From positions 1,364,001-1,428,000 of the forward strand of contig VWZP01010715.1 in NCBI GenBank assembly GCA_013396995.1: DNA of 64,000 nt, written 5' to 3'. The notes beneath the pieces were generated by a model. It made no database searches, had not been told where the DNA came from, and saw nothing but the letters and a program-made list of their open reading frames with translations. This document shows, piece by piece, positions 48,922-61,218 of this stretch. The stretch's first letter is position 1, and each line of letters opens with the position of its first letter. The stretch is from Dicaeum eximium. Lineage: Eukaryota; Chordata; Aves; Passeriformes; Dicaeidae. Position numbers and translations under genes: made by a program.

Positions 48922-51900
48922 TCTCCTCACATTCGTTCAGTCTCACACTATAGATTTCTTCTATATTTCTAGTATCTTTTTCTGCAGATCTCTGAAGGTG
49001 TCTCTGTATTACCTAGATGACACTAGTGTTTGTAATACCTCTCAGGCTGTTACTTTAATAGTTTTACTGTCAAAACATTTTTTATCCTGCTTTTATCATT
49101 AACATCTTTCTTAGACAACAGCCTGGATCTGGAAATCCTTGCTAAAAAATAGTTCTAATGTATATGCCTACTAAAATCAACTACATGATGAAAGACTCCA
49201 TGGAGAAACTACATTCTCATAAGACAAAAATACTTAGTGCTGACAGCATGGTACCCACTAGACATTCTCCCATCATAAGCCATTGCCATTAATCATTACA
49301 CACTTTAAAATAGCTTGAAATAATAAGTAAAGTGAAGATGTTCAAATCTCTCTTGATTTCTATTAATGTCGGAAGCACTGTTTTATGAGATCTTAAATGA
49401 TTCACTGGAGCCTAAATAATGCAGTTATAATTTTATATCAAGTAAGCCTGTATACTTCCACAAATATTGTGGGGCATGTGTTAATATACTGGTAGTCCTG
49501 TTGTCCTTCCCAAATAGGATAGATAGGACTGAGGCACCAGTCTAGGGTGTGTTTCCTGAACCAGGGAAAAAATAGCAAACCAGATTTTCAGCAGAAAAAA
49601 CATGTGATTAAGCATGAGATAGACTCTAGCTATAGGCTAGCAGTCTGTAATTAGGAAAGAGAAGTCTGAGGAGCAATCATTGGAAAAGGAAGCAGGCAGC
49701 AAGTAGCTGAATGCAGGACCAATAAAAGTGGGGGCTGAACAGCAAACTCTGGGAAGAGCAAGCAGAGAAAAGTGGTAAATAACACTTATTTGAGGGTTTT
49801 CCAGGCAAAAGGATCTGCTAAGAGCAGGAGACAAGAAGCTCTGACACCTTGAAAATGCCTGGTCCCTTCGAGCAGTGACCCTCTTCATGCCTTCCTGGAG
49901 CTGTTATGTGTGGAAGGGCTAAGACAAAAGGAACTGAGATCACAAGATATTCATCTAGCCAACTCACCTATTAAAGGCTTTACAAAAGCAGTCCAAGAGC
50001 AGGAATGAGAAGCCACATGGTTATTGATACTCTTCCATGCTAATTTATAAGCTGTCCTCTGTTGTTGAATTGCTCACTGATTTTTGACCCTCTTTTTACA
50101 AGTCAGCTCCCTAGTGAAGAGCCTTCCTATACTGCTTCATTTATCTAAGGCAGTTTTACTCAACTTGTAGTTTGCAAACTTAGTTTTCAGAGAAGTCCAC
50201 AAACAACTGAACTTACTCAGATACCAACATCATAGGCACGGAAAACTGTAAGTGTACAGAAAACAGAGGGAAATCAAATAAAGAAATTATATTTCAAGGC
50301 TTAGCCAACTGTTATTTGATGGCAAATGAAAACATCCATGGTAAGCAATTCTGCCTGGGCAATCTACATGTCCTAAGGGTCAACTGAAAAATAATGATCC
50401 TTTCTAGAAAAATTAAAGAAAACAGTGCTCTCATTTTGGTTATAGCAACCAAAAAAAGTTATTAATAATTTCTTCCTCCTTTTTTGAAAGGCTAACTTCT
50501 GAAACTGATGATATTTTTATTTTATTTAAAAATGTAAAGATATGTTTACTCAAATGTTCTAGCCCTGGACAAAGTTCTTATTTATTTATTCAGCTATTTT
50601 CAAATGGAGCCCAAATCCTTTCTTTTGCTTTGTCACATTAGGCCGCTGCATCAGCGCTGAGTAGCATGAATTATTAGGGTCTTATTACTTGGAACAAACC
50701 TCTCTTCTTCTGTAAGTCAGAGCAATCTCTTTTTTTTAAAAAAAGGACTGTCTTGTGGAATAAAAAATCTTCTGATGCCATTTAACTGCAGCTACATTTT
50801 TTCCTATTCTGGGAGCACATACTGCTACAGTAGTTAACAGAATTTCTGTCCACTACAATACAATAAGGATAGCAGATGTGGAGTCACAGGACCCAGAGAC
50901 CTCTACCAATTAAAGGTCAAGATCTGTCTCACTTCACAGAATGCAGCATTTGAGCATGAGGTCTTGTGTATACTTGTCATCTTGTTCAGTCAGAAAGATA
51001 TGACAACAAATAGCTGGTCAAAAGCTGTCAGGGTCAAACTAAGCTTGATAGAGTGCCCTAGGTCACCTCTGTGATTCCAACAGCAAGAATCACCCTACTG
51101 TCACTTTGTATTTTAGTCAAATAATACGTGGCACACAGTAGAACTGTATTCCACCACTAATTGCTTCTTTGACCTTCTTGTTAACCAAACATTTTGATTA
51201 GAAATATGTACCATGTCATCATGCTCCATGGCAATGTAACAGCTGCCTCTTAACAGATCTGTAGTATTGAATGTCCTCCCACCCTCACCCCCAGAGGATT
51301 CACAATTAATGTAGTATTATGGTTTTTGCTTGAATAAGGTAAAAATGCAAGAAGATAATAAAGCATTTCATATAAAGGAGTGCACACTCCAGAGAATCTT
51401 CACATTCTGTGTCCTTTTGGTAAAACAGACACAGAATTCGTTTCCGTTATAGTTTTTAAGGTTTTTGTGGGACTTTTTTTAACACCGATTTGGCCTGAAG
51501 CTAGGCAAGAAAAAAGAAAGATGATCAAGTAAACATTTCTAGCCAAATGATTATGTCTCATTTCTACGAAAAACTGAAATTCCCCAGCACAATTCTCAGC
51601 GTGTGCATAGAAATGAATATTGAATAAAGAAGTCACTTTGGAATTCTAAGATGCAATTTATTCATTACAGTGAACATGATTGCTGGGTAAGCTTGGACTC
51701 GTAAAATGTTCTGAACTTGTCCAAACAGGCTCAGTAAGCCCAAAGGGGGACTGCAAGCACTAAGTCCTGATCTCCAGCAGACTGGTTCCACAGCAAGTTA
51801 GAAACAATCAAAGCGTTCATGCAACTCTATTCCAAGTTTTCTGTGTAACAGATCTTTCTTTGTCTCAATTTGTACACACATATCCCTTTTACTTTCTCTT

Positions 51901-54900
51901 TTTTTTTTTTTACTTAACATTTTCTTTTAATATATTTTTCTATAAAGCAGAAGCAGACTTTTCATACAATTTATAAGTCTCCACCAACCCATCTCTTTGC
52001 TTCTCCGTTCCCAGAAAGCATTAGTCTACTTACAATTTAATAATTTTAAATTAATAACTGTTCACTTCGACACTTGTTTTTTTAACCAGGAAAATAAGCC
52101 CTTCTCTTTCTGTGCATGCAATAGCAGGCACATGGTGATGTAAAAACTTTATTAAAGTTTTGTCTTTACTCATCCACTACAAAAAAAATAAAAAACAAAC
52201 ATCAATTTTGCAATAATTTTGTTAGAAGTTGTGTAAGATTTGCAATTAAATCAGCCTTTAAATTTCTTCATTTATTAAAGAATGTACTAACAAGAAATAT
52301 ATTTGAGCAACCTCAATTTTTCACATACATGTTATGAAAGATTTGACAGCCACCAAGTAGAACTTAAGTTCTATTACGTTGAAATTTCTTACACTTTTTT
52401 CATGTTTTTCTGTTATTCCACAATTTCTCTTTAACATTTATTACCAGATGCATTTGGTAGAGATGATCCAATTTTGCTGCACTGTTGTGAATATTTTTGA
52501 AAGCACCTGTTCAACAGAATATTTAATTTTGCAGATGTATGTAAAGGAATAATGGCAGAAAATATATTTATACCTGGAGTGACAGAAGTAAGAAGCCTGA
52601 CAGATTTTTTCACCTTTAGCCTACATGCAAGTAATTTATTTGGCCTCAGAAATGTAAACCTCCACTGGTGCATACCCATGGAAGGGTTCTCCAAATTCCT
52701 GTGGTTATAACTATGGCAGCATCCTCATGGGAAAGACCTGGGCTGGGGGCCAGTGGTTCTGCAGACCACCCTACCCCCAGGAAAAGGGGCAAAAAGCTGT
52801 TAGATGCTGCTGAAAACAGAACTATTGTGCCACTGTAGTCCAAATGTGCAACTGTCTGCTTCTATGATGACCCCATTATCTCATGCACAGCAAGGAAAAT
52901 ATTTTAGCAACCCCATTTCAGAACCACTGGGGAACATTTTATTAATTTCCTTTGTGCCAAATGTTTATCTCTGTGCTTTCAAAAATTGCTTTCCTGGCCC
53001 CAGGAACTTTTGCAATTTTAATGAATGAGATGTATCGATCTATTGATCAATCACTCAATCTATCTATGTTCTTGCATTGTCTTTTTTAAGATCCCAAAGC
53101 AGAAAAATTAAGAAACAGTGTATACACTTTGAATATTTCCCTTTGCAAAGATGCTTCTGCTATTGCAATGTTCTTTTGATTGTGGCTTTAAAAAATATAA
53201 ATACTGGAAGTCCAGTGGTGGAAAATAGCCTTTGCTATGGGTCCCTGTATATGGGCATGACCTTTATTTTCATAATCCTTATGCTATGAAAGGAAAAGAC
53301 AGATATTATTTAAATTTAAAAAACCTCAGAGCAAGGCTTTGATTCTGGAAATAGGCTTTCAGACATATTTAACTTTACATATCTAATTCATTCCAGAGTA
53401 AAATCACACTGAAACCATTAATTTGGTATAAATAGAAATCTGATGTACCTCAATACCATCTCATTGCAGTAAAATAAGCACAAAATCAATCATCTACACT
53501 TTTTTTACTGGAACCTTCTTATTGGATACAATCTATTTCAGCATTTCAGAAATGATAAGCGCAAGTAAAAACACTTATTTGTGGCACTCAGGGCCACATT
53601 CTGCATGTGCTGCTTATGCAGGTGACACTTGAATGAATGTAAGAAAAGATGAAGCCACCTGATGACACAGCTAACTGGGAAGATCAATGGGAACTTGGAA
53701 TATTTGTAGGAAGGGTTACCCAGAGTTAGAAGATATTTCTATCAATTCAATAGAACCTGGAATCATTATACTGCAAGGTAGATAAGCTCTATGGGGGTTA
53801 TTTTAACCTTTGTCCATTAACTTTTAGTAACCTGTGATTACACAAGATAAAATATTAGTACAAACGTGCCTAAAATTTAAGCAGTCATTGCTGTTTGTGC
53901 AAATTGCTGGTGAAATTTTATCAAGTTCCTTAATTGGTACTTCTTTACATCAAAGTTTACTTTCATTTTCTAAAGAAATGAAAGAAACTGAAATTATCTT
54001 GGCTAAAGGTAAAGTCTTCTTCATAAGGAAAGCATGCAAAAATACATTAGATGTAAGAGTCTTCTTTCCTAATATTGACATATTGTATTTCAATTAAATG
54101 ATCAGGATAACTTATATTTTACAACTTGCTGAACTTGAATAGTTAAAGTCTATTTACAAGAGTAATGTCCTGGAGAAATCACTGTATCTAAAATTACCAT
54201 CATAGGAGATCCAGAGTTGTCTTGTTAATACTAAAATGCAATGTGGTGTGAATGATACACTGACAAGTCATTGTTTTAATAGTCTTTAATCCTGCTCATT
54301 TGTCAATACACTGAAATTACTAAATGAATTGTCTTTTTTTAAATATCTTTCCAATACAAAATGAACATGCTGTGCATAAAATGAAATTCACTCTTATGTA
54401 GATCAAAAGAAAATGGACATAACCTTTGACATGCAGCTTGTTAAGAACTTACAATCATTGCCCCATAAATGAAATCACTGAGTTTGCACCATCTTGTTTA
54501 AGACAGTGTGGTTTGTAAAAGATATACCTGAGAGAACAGTAGGATGAGGGAGAGTATCTACTACTCTACAACAGTGAAATCAAGAAGGATTATCTACACA
54601 AAGCCATTTTACACATGATTTCTAAAGAATTGAAAAGTATCTTCCTTAGTACTTTTAAAACATAGAGATCAATTCTTGTCCTCTAAAACCACCAAGAGTC
54701 CTTCACTTAATTTGCATGCAAATTCTCTTAGGTAAGATTCTGCATGACTTTGGAAAGATGACAAATTTGCTTGCACTTTTACAATTCAAGAAATGGCTGT
54801 GACAAAATAATAAATGCCAAAACAATAATTACTGTTAAAAACAGAGTAATTGTAACACTGAAGCTGCAGTAGGAAACAGAAGGAAATAGTTTTTGTTTGA

Positions 54901-57329
54901 TAAGACATCTCCCTGTTGGCTTCTCAGCCAGATTTCCCTGTTCAGCTGTTATTCTCCATTTGCTCTTGTTTTCTAACATCAGTCACTATACACTGTTTTG
55001 CTCCCCAAATAATTTATTCACCATAGTTCCACCATTTTTTCCTCACCTTTCTATACTGGTAGTTGTGCCTGACTACAGACCACAACCAAATTGATGCAGC
55101 CCCTAATATCATCTAGACAGTAATCCACTAATAGTCAACACTTGTAACCACCTGACTGACTGCATCCATCCACTGAAAGGAGATGTCTCTCTAGTCAGCT
55201 GATCCCAACACAGAAATAAGATACTTATTTTGCATTAATCACATTAAAGTCACTGGGGCATCTCATCGAACCAGTCAGTTACCTCAATCAAAATCCAACT
55301 GCAAAACAAATTTCTTGCAATCACTAGATTTTAGAACAAGAACATATTTTCATATGGATGCCAGGTGGTGAATGTTTCCTTTGAACAGACAGAAAATTTG
55401 CTTTTTAATATTTAAAGTATTTTTAATAAGTTTTTACAGAAGATTAAGATTTTACAATTATTTTTTGCTTTTATTATTGTCCACAATAATCCATAGGCAA
55501 TGAAGAAATTAACTTACTGCAGGTAAAATTACAACCTAAAGTTCTTCCTTGGTAATCTGACCAAACATGTTTTACAGCCAAAGGTGTTGCCCTTACTCCT
55601 CCTCATCTGGAGTCTGATATGAGGCAGAATGGAAATTTTTTTTTAAAGGCTCACTCAAGCCTGCTCCTTCCACTGCTGCCATTTATCAGACTATCAAAGC
55701 TAGAGATAACTGAATTTGAAAAATATTCAACATTGAGAATTAAGAAATCATTCACAGTTTACTAGCAGACTACAGAAGCATCTTCTGATGCACTTTTTCA
55801 TTAAGAACTATTAAGAATAGTTCACTAAGCCTCTCAGAGAAACACTCCTTGTCAATAAATAGTTCTGTACTGCAGCTAAGCAGTACATTTACAGGATATT
55901 TATTGCAATAAAAATAGGCTCAAATAACATTCAATTAATTAGTTATTCCATCAGTTATGCTTATTTGTATTTAATGCACATACTAATAATCTGTAAATGT
56001 GTTCATTCTTTAACATAAGAAACAATTTGGCTTTAATTATAGTACAGAGCAGTTCACTGCTTAGTCCCATTTTACCCCTCTGATAAATGGATGTTAATTA
56101 GTATATGAAAGTATAGGATACGATCACATGGACCTTTAATCCATTTTCAGAAATGAATATTGGTCCAATGGCAAGATCAGCTGCAGTGAAATTCTTGTAA
56201 ATCATCTAAACTTGTGAAAAAAATCTGTTCATTAATCCTTCCTGACAGGTTAATTTCATTCCATTTCTAAGTTGTCAAGTTAGAACATGGAACAAATAAT
56301 CAAAAGCCTTTAAATCAAATATACCAAATCAAGACTAATTGAATGTGTTTCAAGTATGTCAATAATAGATTCATTTTTCAAAATTTAATAGGAAAGCTTG
56401 TTAAACTATAAAAATACATGCCCTGCTAAGTCTGGAAGGGCAGGAAAAATGTTGGCACAGCAAGTTTATCTTTTTGTTAACTGCATTCCCTAAATGTGTG
56501 ACACAGTGTTCATAAAGGAAATGCATATACATCTTCATATGCACATGCTATTTTGTATACCAAATAGCTATGCAAAGTATTGAAGTAAAATGTAATTGTT
56601 TCATGAATTAAGAGCTCTTAAATTTCACATTCTGTATAATTACACTGTTTTACAGAATCACATATTTCTGCCCAGACCATTATTTCATCTAGAATTTGGA
56701 ATGTCTTTCCCAGGAAATGGGACTGGATCTCATATTAAACTGAAGATTAATGACTATTAGTAAATGGAATAGGGCATAAATACCCAAGTATTTGATCTCC
56801 ATTCTTAGATCTGGTGTAAAAAAGTTTTTTCATCTTTAGCACTGGTGGCAAGAAACATTTAAAAAAATTCACTCGAGGGCACGCTGAAGACATTTGCTAA
56901 ATATTCCTAGCATTGCTTAATACGATGCCATATTGAATGGTATTAGTGATTCTCTCAGTACTATTGTTGGACAGGAGCTGTCAACTACCACACTGGGTGG
57001 AGCAGTTTTAAATAAAGACTCCCAAAACAAAGAGTCTCCAAAAGCCACTGTCAGCTGAGATATAGAGCTTTATTCTGCTGCCCACACATAGTCCTGCAGC
57101 CAGTAAATATGTTAGTCAGCTCATAGAGGGCAAATTGCTCTGATCCTTTTGGTTACAAAGCAATCAAGTTGCTACAGTTTGGACTCTGTTGCCACCACTG
57201 CCGCTCTGCTCGCCCTGCTCTCGGTCTTCAGGAGAGCACACTGCAGTGAGGGCATGGCCACAGAAAGGCTCACCTGTGGCACCTCATTTGTACCCCCTAG
57301 CAGATCTGCTCTGCTTCTTCTGCTCCTCA

Positions 57330-57352
57330 ATAGATAGAGATATAGAGATATA
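57330..57352. repeat. Short TAGA/TATAGAGA-rich simple repeat
   Basis: A degenerate run of ATAGATAGAGATATAGAGATA type, about 23 bp. Confidence 0.8.
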
Positions 57353-58144
57353 CTCATTATTAACTTCATCCCCATAATTTAAATTACTTAAATTGGTCAG
57401 TTTGTACTGCTGGCAGAAGTATAATTTACCCGGACCAGCACCTGTGGTGGTCCTATTTCACTTGGGCAGGCAAGATATTCTTGGCTCCTTACAGATTGTG
57501 CCCCTTTTTTCACAAATCACATTACAAATTTGAATGGGACAAGGGACCTAGGATACCCCAAGACCCTGAGTAAGACCAGACATCAGGGAACTGGCAGATA
57601 TGACATGGGATCTATAAAAAGCTTTCTGGAGCCTTCTGGAGTGGCAAATAGAATCCAAGCAAGATACCCTAAGGGATCCCAACCCACTCTATATATCCAG
57701 TTATGGTAGAAAGCAATGTAATACTTAGTGTCAGCATGACCTAAATCTCTTTCTAGACTCCCTTGATTAGCTACCCAAAAGCTACAGTGCTCAGATATTC
57801 AGTCCATGTAAATGTACCACGTGTATGTGCCATGAAGGCTTCTACTACTTCATGCCTTCATTTGGAGAAGAATCTTGCCCTTTGCATCTGTTAAACTTGG
57901 ATTAACACCAAATGGGAAATACTAAAGCCAAGACTGCAGCCATCAGTGACTTTTCCCCTTGAGCTCCAGGGGACAAAGTGGACCTGAACTGTAGTCTGTG
58001 GAGGTGGAAACCTCTTCAGTTCCATTTGTCTCTGCTCTCAGTCTCCAGAGAGTCATTCACATGCACCCACACAATAGCATCTTAATGAGTTTAAATGAAG
58101 CTGCAGACTTTTCTTGGGCTTGATATACAGAAGTCTGGTTTGTG

Positions 58145-58220
58145 GTAATTAAATAATTAATCAGTGCTACTCTGCAATTAACCAAATTAAATCAGATATT
58201 ACAGTAAAATTAATGAGCTC
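58145..58220. promoter_or_regulatory. AT-rich block with clustered TAATTA-type homeodomain motifs
   Basis: Several TAATTA or ATTAA-type cores (GGTAATTAAATAATTAATC, GCAATTAACC, AAATTAAATC, AAATTAATGAGC) occur within 76 bp. Such clusters are common in vertebrate developmental enhancers, but they also arise in AT-rich DNA, so this is a hypothesis. Confidence 0.2.
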
Positions 58221-59407
58221 ATTTCAGATTGTGTTCTCTTTTTACAGCAAACTAGACAGTTACATTTCTGTTTCTCTAAGTAGTTATGTTTTTAAATCAA
58301 AATAAATTTTCTAAATTATCACTTGCCAAACTGAGTTATTCCAGGAAGCTGATTAACTGACTTTTTTTGATATTACTGTTTTGTTCATTACAACTTTCTT
58401 TAATTTCTTACTTACCAAAAGAATTTATTCAATGCATCCACTTTAGGCAGCTACAAGAACTCTGAAAAGCTTCAATGGCAAATTTATTCTTAAAAATAGG
58501 GAAACAAATCTATTTCACATAATCCTGAGACTGTGCTACTGGTAGGATGCAGATTGCTTTCATCTCACTTCTGGACCTTAAATTACAAGAAAAATACTCC
58601 CTTCTAAATCCTGCTCTATAATTAATCAGTTGAAAAATAGGTGGAGTTATTTACATCACAATTGACATTTTAGAGCTGAAAAGATGATCCTGCATTTATA
58701 GAAAAATTTAAATTTGAAATCTGAGGGGAAAAAATGGTGAAGTCAAGCCATCACTCTGTTTTCCATCTCGTTTTTCTGAAAGTTTCACAACTCTGTTACA
58801 GATAACTTAGTGGAGCTTAAAGCATTTACAATTTTTAGTTAAATAATAGTTATCAAAACAAATTGAATGTCCTACTTCAAAATGTCCTAATACAAAACCT
58901 CAGTAACATCAGCTTAATGCAATTTATTATAAGTCTTTCAAACAGAACATTGCTGGGAATAGTCAGCTGAAAAAGAAGTTTCATTTCCCTTATCCATTCA
59001 TGTTTCTACTGGAAGACACCTCTTGGGGAAGTTGCTGCAGTTCTCACTTCCATTTAATTAATACTTTCAGCTATTATCTGGTACCAAAAACGTCTGCACA
59101 TTAAAGCTATTCTTAGTCTTTAATTCAACTCACATCTTCATAGAGTGATAAAATCTTTTTCCTGAACTGAAAAATTTGAGACCTTTAGTTATGATCTCTA
59201 GCCTTTAGTGTATAATTACAGCTGAAAATATAATCACAAAATATCTATATATCATTTTTTGTCTTGAAAAATAAAAATATAAATAATAGATATCATTCCA
59301 TATTTTGAGTATATGGTAAGACATGGAACTTATATGTTATACATGAATATTTCTAGGAAAAGGAATAAATGTAACCAAGTGTGGTTTCAGTCAAGTCATG
59401 GATTCCC

Positions 59408-59466
59408 AGAATCATACAGTGGGTAAAGTTGGAAGGGACCAGGGTGGATCATCTGGTTCTAGCATT
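59408..59466 (-). mobile_element. CR1 LINE 3'-end fragment, minus strand
   Basis: About 60 bp resemble the reverse complement of the CR1 3' terminus: AATCATACAGTGGG, then GTTGGAAGGGACC, then GATCATCTGGTTCTAG. The piece is short and diverged, so it is an old, severely truncated copy. It is in the opposite orientation to the CR1 at 22824. Confidence 0.75.
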
Positions 59467-60130
59467 AATATAGAGAAGTTTAAGCATCTGATAAATCTAG
59501 ATGTAAAATCATTTTTTAAACTGAAGAACTCATTATACAATCTTAATAATGTATAAAGCTTCTAATCAGTGCTATCTAAATAACTAGTATTTGAAAATAA
59601 TTTTGTACCTTTGTCTTTCAGAGGCACATTAGTGTATTTGCATAGTTATGGAAATAGCAGTTGCAAATTGATTACTCCTTTTAAGAAAACGAGCAATACA
59701 ATAGCATCATATTTGAATCCTAAATCTAGGAATGCATTAATCAAGAATAGGATGGATTTTCAAGGACATACATAAACTGCTCATCTTCCTACATGTGATA
59801 TATCAGATTTCAAAGTAATAAAGATACGTTTAAGGTATGCAAGTGGCTCAAGTCAATAATATCCACCTGTGGCCCTGTAAACTATATTGCTCAAACTTTG
59901 GTGATATTCTAAAAAGTTTAAACCTGAAAAGTTTAAAAAGCTTGAAAGAAGTTTCTAAAATAATCTCAATTTAACTAAAATGCCATTTACTACACAGTAA
60001 ACGTTACAGGGTTTGTATTTTCACGTGTGCTTGGTGCTGACTAAAGCTGGGGGAATTCTTTACTATTCTCTTAATAGTAAAATTTCCTTCTGAAATCATT
60101 GCAGCTTTCTTGGCGTATTTATACCCTAAA

Positions 60131-60180
60131 GTTTTCAATGTATTATTGTTTTAATGTATTATAGTTTTCAATGTAATATT
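60131..60180. repeat. Three-unit tandem repeat, 16-17-bp period
   Basis: GTTTTCAATGTATTATT (60131), GTTTTAATGTATTATA (60148) and GTTTTCAATGTAATATT (60164) follow one another directly. Confidence 0.85.
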
Positions 60181-61194
60181 TAAGACACCTGTACGAGTTG
60201 CATCTGGAAATACAATGCACAATGTATAAATTAAAAATCTACACAGAAGTGAGCATACAAATAGATGTTTAATAATGTTGGATTAGGGAAACTCCTTTTC
60301 TTCAAGTGAGAGTTTATCTAACTGAACAGATTTAGGGTTAATGACATTTCATTTTCATGGCTTCACATCAAGAGTATCAGGTGTATTACACTACATTCCT
60401 GATGGAGTGTGTTATCTTTTCAACTTCTTGCAATTTGCACAGCACAGGGTAGCTTTTGATTGAAAACTGCATGAAGGCATTCAAGCAAAGAATTTGTCAA
60501 GTTGAATATCAAAAATAGCATTTTTTTCTCCCAAAATGCAGGAAGGCATATCACCAGCAACCTGCTATTCTAGAACCATTCTGAAGGTAGAAATTCATAC
60601 TGCAGAGAAATTAAGAAAGTATTTCCCAATTGTGTTCATTCTAAATATATGTATGTAAATTTATACATTTCACATACATCATATTAGAAAGTTAAACTTG
60701 TCATTTACAAGGAGACAAGGCATTTCCTCAGTATTACGAATTTTGGTATTCATATTTCTAACTTCTCTTTTAAGTTTTAAAATCCTTTTGTTTCTTTACC
60801 TCTGAAATTGTCAGCCTTGAAAGAAAGTTAAACGTTCTAAGACCTGTTAGCTGTTTTGTCATTAAAGGGGGTGAAAACCCAAACAGAATCTGTAGATTTT
60901 GGATAATCACCTATAGGTATCTATAGGCAAAATACTGGAATACTCTCAACCTGCATAATTATACAGGTGTACTTGTGAAGAGATCACCTTACAAGACATC
61001 CATCCAACACAAAAGGTACAGATACCAACACAAGGAAACCAATTCCATCTCACTGAGCTCTGCCCTGGCTGAACTCAGACTTCAGTGGAATTAGTTTTTC
61101 CCAGTGTTTTAAGATGCCTATACTCTTCATAGCAGTCAAGCACTCCTGGACCTCTAATGTAGTGATTAGTTACTAGATTTCACTAGATTACTAG

Positions 61195-61218
61195 ATCAAG
61201 TAACTCTAGTTACTTGAT
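61195..61218. repeat. Perfect 11-bp inverted repeat with 2-base spacer
   Basis: ATCAAGTAACT (61195-61205) pairs exactly with AGTTACTTGAT (61208-61218). It sits in a stretch (61164-61220) with several further partial repeats of TAGTTACTAGAT and CTAGATT type. Confidence 0.93.

Larger units (their letters stand above)
48509..59407. other. Unique AT-rich sequence without recognisable genes
   Basis: About 10.9 kb without a supportable gene. A 15-bp near-tandem repeat lies at 48892-48921, a T-rich homopolymer at 51899-51911, and a possible very old DNA-transposon end near 50149-50210. AT-rich blocks at 55920-56105 and 58145-58220 are dense in TAATTA-type motifs. The 57149-57377 frames lie in a small GC-richer patch and overlap on both strands. 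Confidence 0.55.

Noticed and set aside
50149..50210. Resemblance to the terminal repeat of a hAT-Charlie DNA transposon
   Set aside because: Only a loose word-level similarity over about 60 bp with no matching second end found.
57911..57960. Met-Gly-Asn-type start reminiscent of a retroviral gag N-terminus
   Set aside because: The frame stops after about 16 codons and no LTR, primer-binding site or further gag similarity could be supported.
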